Origin: Pseudoalteromonas luteoviolacea
GTDB taxonomy: Bacteria > Pseudomonadota > Gammaproteobacteria > Enterobacterales > Alteromonadaceae
Direction of reading: 5' to 3'
Length of the DNA stretch: 64,000 bases
Assembly: GCF_001696455.1 (NCBI RefSeq)
Contig: NZ_MAUJ01000003.1
Coordinates: 324,735 to 388,734, forward strand
Shown: positions 51,821-61,319 of the stretch, in pieces
How positions within the stretch are numbered: position 1 is the first letter of the stretch
Layout of the letters: each line of letters starts with the position of its first letter
Program-made: the position numbers and the translations under genes
The notes under the pieces: model-generated
Told to the model about the DNA's origin: nothing
Seen by the model: the letters and a program-made list of their open reading frames with translations, nothing else
Databases searched by the model: none

Positions 51821-53761
51821 TTATCCCTCACAGGGCTTTACAAAACGCCAAACGCCAAAAGTGCCTGAATTAAGGTCGGGCCTTTCACCTTGGGTCCACC
51901 ACCGTGCTCTGTAGATTTTATTTTCATAGGCTGAGTATGCGCCGAGTACAAAGACTTTTTCTGCGCCCCATTGTTCATGGCGACAGCCCTGCTCTTTAAG
52001 TGATAAATAAGCAACTTTTAAGTGTATTTCGCCGTGTGCATCTTCGACACGTAATGTGACTTTGTGCTGTCCCGGTTTATCAAAAGTATGCGATGGATTG
52101 GATTGCGTCGACGTATTTCCATCGCCAAAGTCCCATAAATAAGCAGTAATACCTTGATCATCAACCGACGTATCGCTAAACGAAACGACAAGATCTTGCG
52201 CCGTATAGGTAAAGTTAGCTTTAGGTCCAATATTGCCATCAGGTACGCAGCCACTGTCATCTTTTACACCCCCACTAAAAATACCAGCGGCTTCGAGCGC
52301 AAAGATCACATCATTGACACAGTATCCAAAATCTTTTGCAGCACGATACATACCTTGCCCAGCACTATCAAAGTCGCTATCAACATGCCAATAAAGTCGG
52401 TTTGCCTGCGTCATCACGTCAAATGCCTTTTTGATATTCCATCCGTCAGATGACGCGATACGATAAAATATTAGGCTGAAAATCCCACCATTTGCGTGCT
52501 GCCCTGCGCTGTCACTGTATTCATCTATATGCTTGATTTTGGGGTTTTTCATATCGCGCGTAAAACCGCCATTTTTACTGAGCTGGTCGCCAATTTTCCA
52601 GTTAAACTCACCATTGAGAAAATCATGCATGGCCGCAGCGGTCATATCGGAATAGGCTTCGTCCAATGCGCCTGAAATGCCAAAATATCCAAGCCCAGCG
52701 TTTGCATTGGTGAAGCCATGGGCAAGCTCATGGGCGACCACATCGAGTGTCGTGAACGGATAATAATCTTGATTGCCATCGCCAAAAGAAGCGCGATTGT
52801 AATTCCAAAATCCCCCTACCAAGTTCACTTCTCTATGAACTTGTATTTGGATTTTTTCAGGATACAGATCCGTGCTAAACCGCTCTTTATACAAGCGAAT
52901 GGTTTGCTGTGTAAAACCGTGGGCGTCATTGAGGGGTGAATACGCCCCATTTTTTGCACGCTGGTCATTTTCGTAACAGCCAAAGCGATGGATCTGGGGT
53001 TCGCCTTGACTATTTTTTAAATCCCAAGTGGCAAATTGTGCAGTCTCCAATCGACATACTCCGTTTTCTTCTGTCACATCCAAAGCTGGGTAGCGCGCTT
53101 GTGGACCAAATCGATAGAGGCCTGTCACCTCATTTCCACCTGGCCCCGTCGCTTTTGCAGTGACTGCTGATTGAAAGCGACGCAGATCATCCCAACTTTT
53201 CAGTACCTTACCGCTATGAGCATGCACAATAAAATGGGGGCTGGCAGGCAGCTTATCTTGCCATTCAAAAAACCCAATTCGCCAAACTAGGTGTGCTCGG
53301 TTATCACTATCGAGCCAGACATATAGGGTTCCGTGTGTATTTTCAAGCGCATTTTTGTCTAAATGACGGCCAACAGACTTGACGGCAATCTGTAGTGCCG
53401 TGTCGTAACTCACACTCGGCTCAACACTGGCTAAGTCGTCATCAATCTTGGCGACAAATTGGCCAACAAAATCATACCGTTGCCCTTGCTCGTCCGTGCT
53501 CGCCACTACCGTTGCGCCATGGACGGGCACGCCTTGAAAATATTGCTGATACTTGGCGCGTTTATGGCCTGTTTTAACCAATGACAAGGCCTTTTCTTGA
53601 TAAGTATTTGCACGATTTTGTCGTGCAGTACCCTGATTAAATAACTGCTGTGACAGTTGATGATGCGTACTGAGCTCAATTTTTTCTGCCGCATTGAGCT
53701 GTGCAGTCATCGCTGCGCATATTACACACAATGTCCATAGAACAGGTTTCGTTGTTCGCAT
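51821..53761 (-). CDS. Secreted M4 metalloprotease (vibriolysin/pseudolysin-like) with PKD and chitin-binding tail
   Basis: A 646-residue precursor. It has a signal peptide (LCVICAAMTAQLNAAE), an FTP/PepSY propeptide (residues about 25-200) and an M4 catalytic domain. The zinc motif is HELAHGFTNANAGLGY with the third ligand in GALDEAYSD (the family usually has N where this D stands) and the transition-state His in GQHANGGIF. A PKD domain follows (NFTYTAQDLVVSFSD, LWDFGDGNTSTQSNPSHTF). A chitin-binding type-3 module ends the protein (AYENKIYRARWWTQGERPD). The tail should attach the enzyme to chitin or another polymer. Confidence 0.95.
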   Translation of the reverse strand: MRTTKPVLWTLCVICAAMTAQLNAAEKIELSTHHQLSQQLFNQGTARQNRANTYQEKALSLVKTGHKRAKYQQYFQGVPVHGATVVASTDEQGQRYDFVGQFVAKIDDDLASVEPSVSYDTALQIAVKSVGRHLDKNALENTHGTLYVWLDSDNRAHLVWRIGFFEWQDKLPASPHFIVHAHSGKVLKSWDDLRRFQSAVTAKATGPGGNEVTGLYRFGPQARYPALDVTEENGVCRLETAQFATWDLKNSQGEPQIHRFGCYENDQRAKNGAYSPLNDAHGFTQQTIRLYKERFSTDLYPEKIQIQVHREVNLVGGFWNYNRASFGDGNQDYYPFTTLDVVAHELAHGFTNANAGLGYFGISGALDEAYSDMTAAAMHDFLNGEFNWKIGDQLSKNGGFTRDMKNPKIKHIDEYSDSAGQHANGGIFSLIFYRIASSDGWNIKKAFDVMTQANRLYWHVDSDFDSAGQGMYRAAKDFGYCVNDVIFALEAAGIFSGGVKDDSGCVPDGNIGPKANFTYTAQDLVVSFSDTSVDDQGITAYLWDFGDGNTSTQSNPSHTFDKPGQHKVTLRVEDAHGEIHLKVAYLSLKEQGCRHEQWGAEKVFVLGAYSAYENKIYRARWWTQGERPDLNSGTFGVWRFVKPCEG

Positions 53762-53851
53762 GAGATGGTCCTTATTTTAATTTGTGACTTGGGTGTTTGT
53801 CGGCACGCTCAACAATCTTTGCGAAACGCACCTGTGCGAATGAATCCGTGT

Positions 53852-55474
53852 TTATGAGGCGTAACAACGCCCCAACTTCAGCCATAAATGGGGGTAGAGA
53901 TCAGGCCGAATACCTGCGCCCCAATGCAGTGCTCGATATTTGAAGTTTTGATAAAATACCACGTCCCCGATTTGATAACTTATGTGAGATAACCACGGTT
54001 CATGACCTTCACATTGCGGTGGCAACCCACTTTCAATGGCTATATTTGTGACCTTAATACGGGTTTGATTATCTGAGTCTGTAACCATGAGGCTTACACG
54101 ATACTCACCATCATTGCGATATTCATGTATCGGATTGGGTTGTGTCGATTGTTGTCCATCTCCAAAATCCCAAAGGAAGGCCGTCACTTGCTTGTCATCG
54201 TCACTTTGTTCTATGAAAGAGACACTGCGTAATGAAATGGCATAGTCAAATGCAGCAATAGGCAGTGACGCATCCGCGTGACCACAACCCATTTTCTGCA
54301 AATAGAGGTCGGCATCATAGGCTTGAACCACACCAAAACCATACTCACGGTCCCGCCCGCCTTCGCCTTTGTCTGCTGCACTAAACTGCATTGCGTCACG
54401 TACTTGGGCATTGTTGCATTCAGGGTGTTTGTTCCATAAGAGTGTCGCGATCCCCGCTACATGGGGACTGGCCATGGAGGTACCACTCATCAATTTGTAG
54501 CTTAAATCATTGCTGGTTGACTTAACTTGTACACCGGGTGCTGCGAGCTCTACGGCGTCGTTGAACTGTGAAAATCTAGCTTTATTACCTGCACTATCCA
54601 CGGCAGCCACCGACACAACATGAGGGTATGACGCCGGATAGCTTTTGATGCTAGTACCATTGTTACCCGCCGCGGCAACATGGAGCATGCCTTGTTGATA
54701 GGTTCTTTCAAACGCAAGGTGCTCTGTTTGTGAATAATGAGGTCCGCCTAAACTCATGTTGGTAACACGACCGCCTTGGGCTAAGCAATCCTCTATTGCG
54801 GCAATAATGTCTGAGCCATAGGCACCATGCCCTGCATCATTAAATACCTTGGCAATATGCAGCTTCAGCGGTGCATTACTATGAATGCCAACAACGCCAA
54901 TGCCGTTGTTGCCAAGCGCAGCAATAGTGCCCGCAACATGCGTACCATGACCCAGCCCATCTTTGCGCCAATCACCGGTTTCCAACGTGCCAAAATTACT
55001 TGCACCAGTTACATTCTGGGTCGGTAAATCCGGGTGTTGATAACTATATCCGCTGTCGAGTACACAGATTTTTTGGGTGCTAGTTTGCGGTGGACTTACA
55101 AGGTTTGCTTGGGTCATCACAATGCCATATGGCAGCTCTTCAGCAAACGCGGTTCGGATAGGATCGGGTTCAATGAATTCGATGCTTGGATGACTTGCAA
55201 GCTCATTGAGCTGCTGCTCTGTCAACTTAACGCTCATAGCACTAACTAGGGTTAGCTTTTTTTGAATGTGTAAGTTGGTGTCTGCTGCGACATGCTCTAA
55301 TCGCTCAGATGTAAAGGCCGCAACACGCGCAGGGTCAAAAGGCGCGTACGCTGCTGTCGACCAAGATCCGTCTTTAACTTTCACGATATATTGTTGAGGC
55401 TCAGCGTGAGCCAAGCTAATTAAGCTGGGCAGCATAAAAGCTGCGATCAGTGGGGAATATTTAAATGTGGTCAT
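53852..55474 (-). CDS. Secreted S8 subtilisin-like protease with PKD and chitin-binding tail
   Basis: About 540 residues from the ATG at 55474, preceded by AAGGGA; a GTG six codons earlier is less likely. It has a signal peptide, an I9-type inhibitor propeptide (QYIVKVKDGSWSTA to EFIEPDPI) and a catalytic domain with Asp in KICVLDSGYSY, His in GHGTHVAGTIAALG, oxyanion Asn in AAAGNNGTS and Ser in SGTSMASPHVAG. A PKD-type domain (FLWDFGDGQQSTQPNP) and a chitin-binding type-3 module (SYQIGDVVFYQNFKYRALHW) follow. It is a close relative of the next subtilase and probably arose by duplication. Confidence 0.95.
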   Translation of the reverse strand: MTTFKYSPLIAAFMLPSLISLAHAEPQQYIVKVKDGSWSTAAYAPFDPARVAAFTSERLEHVAADTNLHIQKKLTLVSAMSVKLTEQQLNELASHPSIEFIEPDPIRTAFAEELPYGIVMTQANLVSPPQTSTQKICVLDSGYSYQHPDLPTQNVTGASNFGTLETGDWRKDGLGHGTHVAGTIAALGNNGIGVVGIHSNAPLKLHIAKVFNDAGHGAYGSDIIAAIEDCLAQGGRVTNMSLGGPHYSQTEHLAFERTYQQGMLHVAAAGNNGTSIKSYPASYPHVVSVAAVDSAGNKARFSQFNDAVELAAPGVQVKSTSNDLSYKLMSGTSMASPHVAGIATLLWNKHPECNNAQVRDAMQFSAADKGEGGRDREYGFGVVQAYDADLYLQKMGCGHADASLPIAAFDYAISLRSVSFIEQSDDDKQVTAFLWDFGDGQQSTQPNPIHEYRNDGEYRVSLMVTDSDNQTRIKVTNIAIESGLPPQCEGHEPWLSHISYQIGDVVFYQNFKYRALHWGAGIRPDLYPHLWLKLGRCYAS

Positions 55475-55640
55475 GCGTTGTTCCCTTTTCACGACAATAA
55501 ACAGCTTGTCCGATAGTGTGACGTCTGCGCCCCAGTCTTATCCTTGGCGCACTCGCCCAGCCAAAGTGAGCAATTTGCTGTTTATCATTAACATTAATGA
55601 ATACCTAGGCCTCACCATGTGTGACCTAGGTATTTGGAAT

Positions 55641-55661
55641 AAAAAGGTGGGCGAACCCACC
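55641..55661 (-). terminator. Rho-independent terminator of the larger subtilase gene
   Basis: On the minus strand GGTGGG-TTCG-CCCACC forms a 6-bp GC stem with a stable UUCG-type tetraloop and is followed by TTTTTATT. The rest of the 350-bp gap between the two subtilases holds no convincing gene. Confidence 0.88.
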
Positions 55662-55824
55662 CTAGGTTGGTTAGCTAATACCAAACGGCAAGCACAGTTA
55701 CACAAAGTTGAAAGCGACATCATGCCAATCATTGGAGAGACAACTATCTCGACCTATTTAAGACAACGTGTCACGTCCGATTTTGTGCGCCTGTAAATGC
55801 TGATTGATAAGTAATGAAACTGCT

Positions 55825-57915
55825 TTAATCGCACAAACCATTGTTGATCCATACGTCCCAACGACCTGAGTTTTGCGCTGGATTTTTACGTGTGGACCAC
55901 TTCGCCGTGTACTTGATGTTATTGAGATGCACCTGATCGTCCTTCACATAGGTTTTATCAGCTTGCCACGCAGGCAACCCGCCACATGTTTGTACATCCT
56001 GATCAACAGTCACCGTGACCTCTTTGGTGCTTGAAAGCTGAGCCTGATCTTTTACGGTTAGCGTGATGGTGTATTCGCCTTTGTGAGCATAAGTATGACT
56101 TGGTGACGCCGCAGATGAAGTGTGACCATCACCAAAGTCCCATTGATGGCTCTCGATGCCATTGTCATCCCATGAATTATTAATAAAAGTCACACTTAAG
56201 CCATTTGCCTGTGCGCTAAAATCAGCCGTAGGTGCAACATTCTCAGCATAGCAGCGCCCCTGCTTACGCCAAATATCAGGATAGCGTGTCGGGTAAGTCG
56301 CAAAGGTTTCCTGCTTAGCAATGTACTTATAGTTTTGGAAAAATACTCGGTCACCTGCGTTATACGACTGGTGCACTGAAAAAGCAGGTAACCCTTCACA
56401 CTCATCGGGTAAACCACTGTCTACAATCACTTCTTGCTGGCTAATACTGGCTTTACCTTGGGCATCTGTTGCAAGCAAAGTGACGAGGTAGCGCCCATCA
56501 TTTACATAGGTATACGTTGGGTTTTGCTCGGTTGAGGTATCATTTTTGGGGTTATTAATATCATTAAACTGCCACAAATGGCTTATTACAGCGCTGTCAT
56601 CTGAGGACTGATCAAAAAACGATACGGTTTGTGCTTGCGCTGAATGACTAAAGCTGGCAACGGGCTGTTGATTTAACTGGCCTTCACATCCATGGGCGGT
56701 TAGATAATCACTGGCGGCTTTCGCTTGCACAATACCATAGCCATAATACTGATCTCTCCCCTGCGTGCCTCTATCCTGTGCACTTAACACTAGCGCGTTG
56801 CGAATATGTTCATTTGAGCAACCTCGATGATTACTCCAGACCAATGCTACCACACCTGTCACATGGGGCGTCGCCATTGACGTGCCACTCCAAGCCGCAT
56901 AGCGATTATCTGGTAATGTTGAATTCACATCAACACCGGGTGCCGCCAGCTCGACCTGTCCATGGTACTGAGAAAAGCTCGCTCTATTACTCTCTTTGTC
57001 CACCGCCGCGACCGAAATCACGTTGTCGTAGGATGCTGGAAAGTGCTCCATCGATGAACCGTTATTACCGGCCGCTGCCACATGCAAAATCCCTTCGGCG
57101 TAAGTTTCATTAAACACATCATTTTCCACCGCAGAAAAAGAGGTACCACCTAGACTCATATTAATAATGTCCGCGCCAGCATCAGCGCATTGCGCTACGG
57201 CATAGGCAATTTCCGAACCATAAGTCCACTCGCCCTTGTCATCAAATACTTTAACAATATGCAACCCCAGCGTACCGGATGGGTTAACACCCACAACGCC
57301 GAGTCCATTGCCCCCTAACGCCGCAATCGTACCTGCAACGTGGGTGCCGTGCCCGTGGCCATCATGAAACCAGTCGCCGGTGTCATACTCTCCATGACCA
57401 TCGTCCCCTGTTACACCATTTTGAGGTAGATCAGGGTGCTCAGGCGTGTACCCTGTGTCCATAACACACACTTTGACATTACTCGCTTGGGCATCTGACA
57501 GCAGCTTTGCTTGCACCATATCAATGCCATAAGGTGTTGTTTCACCAGCGAGATATCGCTTAGGATCAACCTCTATATAAGCCGTGTTCGGGCTTTTAAG
57601 TAATGCGTGATACTGGCTAGCTGATAAATTAGCAGCAAACGCATTTTGTTTGGGTAACGCTCGTATCACTTGGCTATTTAGGTCACTGGCGATGTGCTCC
57701 ATCAATTGACTTTTAGCCTGCTCAGCGTCCTTACCTTTTAGCCCTTGAAGGGCGATAGATTGCGAAAGAACGGCATCATTCAATTTTACAATATAGCGCT
57801 GTGTACTCTCGCCTGCGAATGCTTGACTAGATACCAAAGCACTCAATAACCCCAGCTTGATCAGCGATAATTTACCGCTTTCATGGTCTTTTTTACCAAC
57901 ATACTCTTTGTTCAT
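55825..57915 (-). CDS. Secreted S8 subtilisin-like protease with two PKD and two chitin-binding modules
   Basis: A 696-residue precursor. It has a signal peptide (IKLGLLSALVSSQAFAGES) and an I9 propeptide (YIVKLNDAVL to AYIEVDPK). Catalytic Asp is in KVCVMDTGYTP, His in GHGTHVAGTIAALG, oxyanion Asn in AAAGNNGSS and Ser in SGTSMATPHVTG. Two PKD domains alternate with two chitin-binding type-3 modules (SYNAGDRVFFQNYKYIAKQ and TYVKDDQVHLNNIKYTAKW). AAAGGA precedes the ATG, and the gene has its own terminator. A 31-bp AT-rich palindrome lies 240 bp upstream. Protein degradation on chitin-associated particles is the likely role. Confidence 0.95.
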   Translation of the reverse strand: MNKEYVGKKDHESGKLSLIKLGLLSALVSSQAFAGESTQRYIVKLNDAVLSQSIALQGLKGKDAEQAKSQLMEHIASDLNSQVIRALPKQNAFAANLSASQYHALLKSPNTAYIEVDPKRYLAGETTPYGIDMVQAKLLSDAQASNVKVCVMDTGYTPEHPDLPQNGVTGDDGHGEYDTGDWFHDGHGHGTHVAGTIAALGGNGLGVVGVNPSGTLGLHIVKVFDDKGEWTYGSEIAYAVAQCADAGADIINMSLGGTSFSAVENDVFNETYAEGILHVAAAGNNGSSMEHFPASYDNVISVAAVDKESNRASFSQYHGQVELAAPGVDVNSTLPDNRYAAWSGTSMATPHVTGVVALVWSNHRGCSNEHIRNALVLSAQDRGTQGRDQYYGYGIVQAKAASDYLTAHGCEGQLNQQPVASFSHSAQAQTVSFFDQSSDDSAVISHLWQFNDINNPKNDTSTEQNPTYTYVNDGRYLVTLLATDAQGKASISQQEVIVDSGLPDECEGLPAFSVHQSYNAGDRVFFQNYKYIAKQETFATYPTRYPDIWRKQGRCYAENVAPTADFSAQANGLSVTFINNSWDDNGIESHQWDFGDGHTSSAASPSHTYAHKGEYTITLTVKDQAQLSSTKEVTVTVDQDVQTCGGLPAWQADKTYVKDDQVHLNNIKYTAKWSTRKNPAQNSGRWDVWINNGLCD

Positions 57916-58152
57916 GATGACTGTCCTTTATGCTCATAATTATGTGGTTTGCATGCACTTGTGCTGCATGTGCTACAAAACACACCTCAATTGAACTCAA
58001 TGTTGAGCGCGGCAATTTTGCTCGTTAGCACCTGCAACTTGCCACAAGCTTCGGCGTTAAAATTTACCCAATCAGCTTTTGCGCATAACGAAGTTCAAAA
58101 AATCGTCTTAATATCTGATTAATACGTCTTTAGAAATCACAAGCTGAATACA

Positions 58153-58183
58153 ATGTATACAATAAACAATTTATTGTATACAT
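58153..58183. promoter_or_regulatory. 31-bp AT-rich palindrome upstream of the subtilase
   Basis: ATGTATACAATAAA and TTTATTGTATACAT form a perfect 14-bp inverted repeat around CAA. Half-sites of the TTGTATAC kind are typical of GntR-type operators. It is about 240 bp upstream of the subtilase start and in a 500-bp region without any convincing gene. Confidence 0.5.
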
Positions 58184-58416
58184 ATTTTTAACCTAGAGTT
58201 TACACATCAATGTGGTTACATCGGTTTGGTAGACACTTACGAGGGTGCAGTAAATGGGGCTGAGAATGGATTTACGCGGTGTTTTAACCAGACGTACCAT
58301 GGACTAAGCGTGGCTATAAAACTTCCAAGACAAAATACGTGCTGGCAATTTAAACCACGCATGAGTCACCATTTATGTGGGTGGTTACGCTCATTAATGC
58401 AACGACTTTAGACTCG

Positions 58417-59271
58417 CTAAGCTTGTTTTTGAGCCCAGTTTGCAATGATTTCATGAATGGCCTTCACCCCATCGGTGAGTGCCGCGGGCCCGGGCTGAAG
58501 AATATCGGTAGAGTTAATCTCATATACATCATCAGTTATGATTGCCGGAATTTTATCCCAGCCAGCGCGGTTTACTAGCTTATCCTTGTTGAAACGCCGG
58601 CCACACCAAGAAGCAATAATGATATCTGGCTGCTTGTCTATCACCTCATCGGTGTTCGCGATGATACGGTTTTTAGCCAACGATTCACAGGCAAACTCTT
58701 TATAACAGTCTATGCCGCCTGCAAGTTCAACTAGCTCACTCACCCATGTGATCCCAGTAATTAAAGGGTCAAACCACTCTTCAAAGTAAACCCGAGGTTT
58801 TACCTTTAGCTGAGCGGCACTGCTATGAATGTGCGTCAAGGAGTCATTTAATTGGGCTACGAGTTTTTCGCCTTTTTGCGGCTCACCTATCAGTGCAGAG
58901 AGGGTGCGGATCATTTGCATGATCCCCGCGATACTGCGGTGATTGAAACAGTGCACATCGACACCTTGTTTTACCAAATCACGGACAATATCTCCTTGAA
59001 TGTCGGAAAATGCCAATACCAGATCGGGGTCTAAATCGAGGATTTTTTCAATACGTGCGTCAACAAATGCCGACACCTTAGGCTTTTCTTTTTTAACCCT
59101 CTCAGGTCGCATTGCGTAAGCCGACACCCCAACGATACGCGCATCCTCCCCCATTAAATACAATGCCTCGGTGGTTTCTTCGGTGAGGCAAATAATACGC
59201 GTTGGCCATTTGGGCTGCGAAAAGTCATTTGGCTGATCTGTGTGAGCATGTGGGTTAATTGGCTTGGTCAT
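58417..59271 (-). CDS. BtuF-like cobalamin-binding protein without signal peptide
   Basis: About 284 residues from the ATG at 59271; a longer upstream frame overlaps cobB and is not coding. The family pattern is clear: RIICLTEETTEALYLMGED, ILDLDPDLVLAFSD, MIRTLSALIGEPQKGEKLV, VYFEEWFDPLITGITWVSEL and IIASWCGRRF resemble BtuF-type substrate-binding proteins. No signal peptide is visible, so it would stay in the cytoplasm unless exported otherwise. It overlaps the cobB stop by 17 nt, is last in the riboswitch-controlled operon, and no btuC or btuD is present here. Confidence 0.85.
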   Translation of the reverse strand: MTKPINPHAHTDQPNDFSQPKWPTRIICLTEETTEALYLMGEDARIVGVSAYAMRPERVKKEKPKVSAFVDARIEKILDLDPDLVLAFSDIQGDIVRDLVKQGVDVHCFNHRSIAGIMQMIRTLSALIGEPQKGEKLVAQLNDSLTHIHSSAAQLKVKPRVYFEEWFDPLITGITWVSELVELAGGIDCYKEFACESLAKNRIIANTDEVIDKQPDIIIASWCGRRFNKDKLVNRAGWDKIPAIITDDVYEINSTDILQPGPAALTDGVKAIHEIIANWAQKQA

Positions 59272-60607
59272 GGTGTTCCAACTGTAAGGTTTGATTGAAA
59301 AAGTGAATAAAGAATGCAGGGCAACTATCAAAATACCAGTGCATGTATGAAGCCAAAACGGAGCCGCCGTGATAAATATACTCGCCTTCGCGCAAGCTTG
59401 GGTGGTATAAACTCCGCGCGATGGGTTCCAGGGCAATATTAGCACTCGAATAGTGAAAGCTATGACCGCGCAGAGCAAAATGCGCCTTGTTTGCTGCAAT
59501 GGTTACACCTTGCTGACCCACCGCACTGAGGCGTGTATGCATCTTTGCTGTGCCAGTGAGTACACCACACATACTAAAGTGAGTGCTTTCAGCCTCAAGG
59601 TCGTCCAACAAATACAGCATGCCGCCGCATTCCGCTAACACAGGTTTGCCCGAGTCAGCGAACCGTTTAACAGACGCAATATAGTGTTTGTTTTGACTTA
59701 GTCGCTCAGCATACACCTCAGGGTAGCCACCCGGTAAGTACAACGCATCCCCGTCTGGCAATGCCTTATCACACAGCGGTGAGGTATAAATCACGATTGC
59801 GCCAGCACGGATGAGCATATTGACGTTAGCGTGGTACAAAAAGCCAAAAGCCGCATCTTTGGCGATGATGATTCGCTTGTTAAGCAGCGCATTTGCAGTT
59901 TCATCCCTTTCAGAAGCGGCCCATTTGGGCGCATGAAACTTCACAGCAGGTGGCAAGGCTGCAAATTCACTCTGTGCCACTTGGTTTGCAGCGAGATCCA
60001 ACCGCTCGGTGATATCTGTCAGCTCGCTAGGTTGCATCAACCCAAGGTGTCGCTCAGGCAGGCTTTGCGCCATATCTCTACTGAAAAAGTGGTTTTTTAA
60101 TGCGCACTCTTGGATGCTGTCGAGCACTAACTTGGCGTGATATTCTCCCGCTATTTTGTTCGCGATTACCCCATAAAATGACAATTCAGGGCTGTAGTTC
60201 ACCATGCCGTGAACCAACGCACCAAAAGTTTGCGCCATGGCGCTACCGTCAATCACGGCGAGAATGGGGATGCCAAACTCTTTACTTAAGTCCGCACTGT
60301 TGGGGCTACCATCAAACAACCCCATTACCCCTTCAATTAAAATCAAATCGGCGGCACTCGCAGCATCAAACAGCATTTTTTGACACTGTTTTTTGCCCAC
60401 CATCCATAAATCTAACTGGTATACAGGCTGCCCAGACGCAACCTCTAAAATCATCGGGTCAATGAAATCAGGCCCAACTTTAAACACCTGAACCACTTTG
60501 CCTTGGCGAACAAAATGACGAGCAAGCGCAGCCGTCACTGTGGTTTTACCCGAGCCAGAACTGGGGGCTGTCACCATCAATGCTGGGCAACTGTTAGCAC
60601 TACTCAT
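59255..60607 (-). CDS. cobB: Cobyrinate a,c-diamide synthase (CobB/CbiA family)
   Basis: A 450-residue amidotransferase. The N-terminal P-loop domain has VTAPSSGSGKTTVTAAL and VFKVGPDFIDPMILE. The C-terminal type I glutamine amidotransferase domain has the nucleophile Cys in VLAECGGMLYLLDD and a YLPGGYPE motif. It amidates the a and c side chains of cobyrinic acid or hydrogenobyrinic acid. No other corrin-ring gene is in the window, so it may serve salvage or remodelling. It overlaps the membrane-protein gene by 8 nt and the BtuF-like gene by 17 nt. Confidence 0.93.
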   Translation of the reverse strand: MSSANSCPALMVTAPSSGSGKTTVTAALARHFVRQGKVVQVFKVGPDFIDPMILEVASGQPVYQLDLWMVGKKQCQKMLFDAASAADLILIEGVMGLFDGSPNSADLSKEFGIPILAVIDGSAMAQTFGALVHGMVNYSPELSFYGVIANKIAGEYHAKLVLDSIQECALKNHFFSRDMAQSLPERHLGLMQPSELTDITERLDLAANQVAQSEFAALPPAVKFHAPKWAASERDETANALLNKRIIIAKDAAFGFLYHANVNMLIRAGAIVIYTSPLCDKALPDGDALYLPGGYPEVYAERLSQNKHYIASVKRFADSGKPVLAECGGMLYLLDDLEAESTHFSMCGVLTGTAKMHTRLSAVGQQGVTIAANKAHFALRGHSFHYSSANIALEPIARSLYHPSLREGEYIYHGGSVLASYMHWYFDSCPAFFIHFFNQTLQLEHHDQAN

Positions 60608-61226
60608 CGCTTTGCGCTCGGCGTTGCCATGTAGGCAATAAATAATGGCAACCTGATGCGATCAGCATGGCTAAAATCACATAAGCAAACGGGCTTTGTA
60701 CATACGGCATGTAGTACTGGGCAACCCTATCGACATACTGCCCCAAAGATAACTCAGCAAACTTACCCGATAGCCAATAATAACTGCCATTAGAAGTTAA
60801 AAATGCAACCGAAGACGCGCTCCACAGCATAAACAATGAAAATGCATATTGGCGTGTCCAGTCGGTTATTGTCATCGCTTGAGTAACATGAAAACACCTC
60901 AAGCCAGCCCACCACATAGCGTAATAGCCGACTACCAAAAATGGGTAAGAGGGCGTAATGCAATCCCCAAACGCGCCTCTGGCGTAACTACTCGCTAAAT
61001 CAATCAGGACACTCAAAACAAAAAAGGCCGCAAACATACGGTGGGAGCTACGCAGTAAACCACATATGAAGAACACCGCTAGGCTAGCGCTGGGCAGGTT
61101 GAGTGCCGAAGCAAAGTGATAGGGGCGTGTTGCAATCATTAACAGTGCGAGTAATGCGAACACCCCAACAGTCAGTGGGCGAGAGCCCGCCAACCGAGAA
61201 GTTGGTATTGATATAATTTTCGACAT
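60600..61226 (-). CDS. BtuM-like membrane protein, candidate vitamin B12 transporter
   Basis: A 208-residue protein with about six hydrophobic segments (VGVFALLALLMIATRPYHF, LAVFFICGLL, FVLSVLIDLASSYA and others). The sequence RPYHFASALNLPSAS and a Cys in GDCITPSYPFLVVGYY resemble the BtuM family of solitary ECF S-components, in which a conserved Cys binds and decyanates cobalamin. No ECF ATPase or T-component is adjacent. It is first in the operon behind the cobalamin riboswitch, so a role in B12 uptake is well supported; the BtuM assignment itself rests on pattern memory. Confidence 0.72.
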   Translation of the reverse strand: MSKIISIPTSRLAGSRPLTVGVFALLALLMIATRPYHFASALNLPSASLAVFFICGLLRSSHRMFAAFFVLSVLIDLASSYARGAFGDCITPSYPFLVVGYYAMWWAGLRCFHVTQAMTITDWTRQYAFSLFMLWSASSVAFLTSNGSYYWLSGKFAELSLGQYVDRVAQYYMPYVQSPFAYVILAMLIASGCHYLLPTWQRRAQSDE

Positions 61227-61232
61227 GATTTT

Positions 61233-61256
61233 ATCCGTGAATCAGTTTCAACGGAT
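61233..61256 (-). promoter_or_regulatory. Ribosome-site-sequestering hairpin of the riboswitch
   Basis: ATCCGT (61256-61251) and ACGGAT (61238-61233) pair on the minus strand around a 12-nt loop. ACGGAT contains the GGA of the ribosome site and ends 6 nt before the ATG. This is a plausible translational expression platform for the upstream B12 riboswitch. Confidence 0.6.
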
Positions 61257-61319
61257 GGGGGACCCCAAGCGCCATAACGCCACAGCATGCAGGCATGAAC
61301 ATCTCGGAACTCACCGCCC

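Noticed and set aside
55467-55796. 109-codon plus-strand frame between the two subtilases
   Set aside because: It crosses the terminator of the larger subtilase and the start of the smaller one and looks like no protein family.
59272-59499. Hydrophobic N-terminal extension of the BtuF-like frame that could look like a signal sequence
   Set aside because: It overlaps cobB coding sequence out of frame and has no family similarity; the ATG at 59271 gives a normal start.
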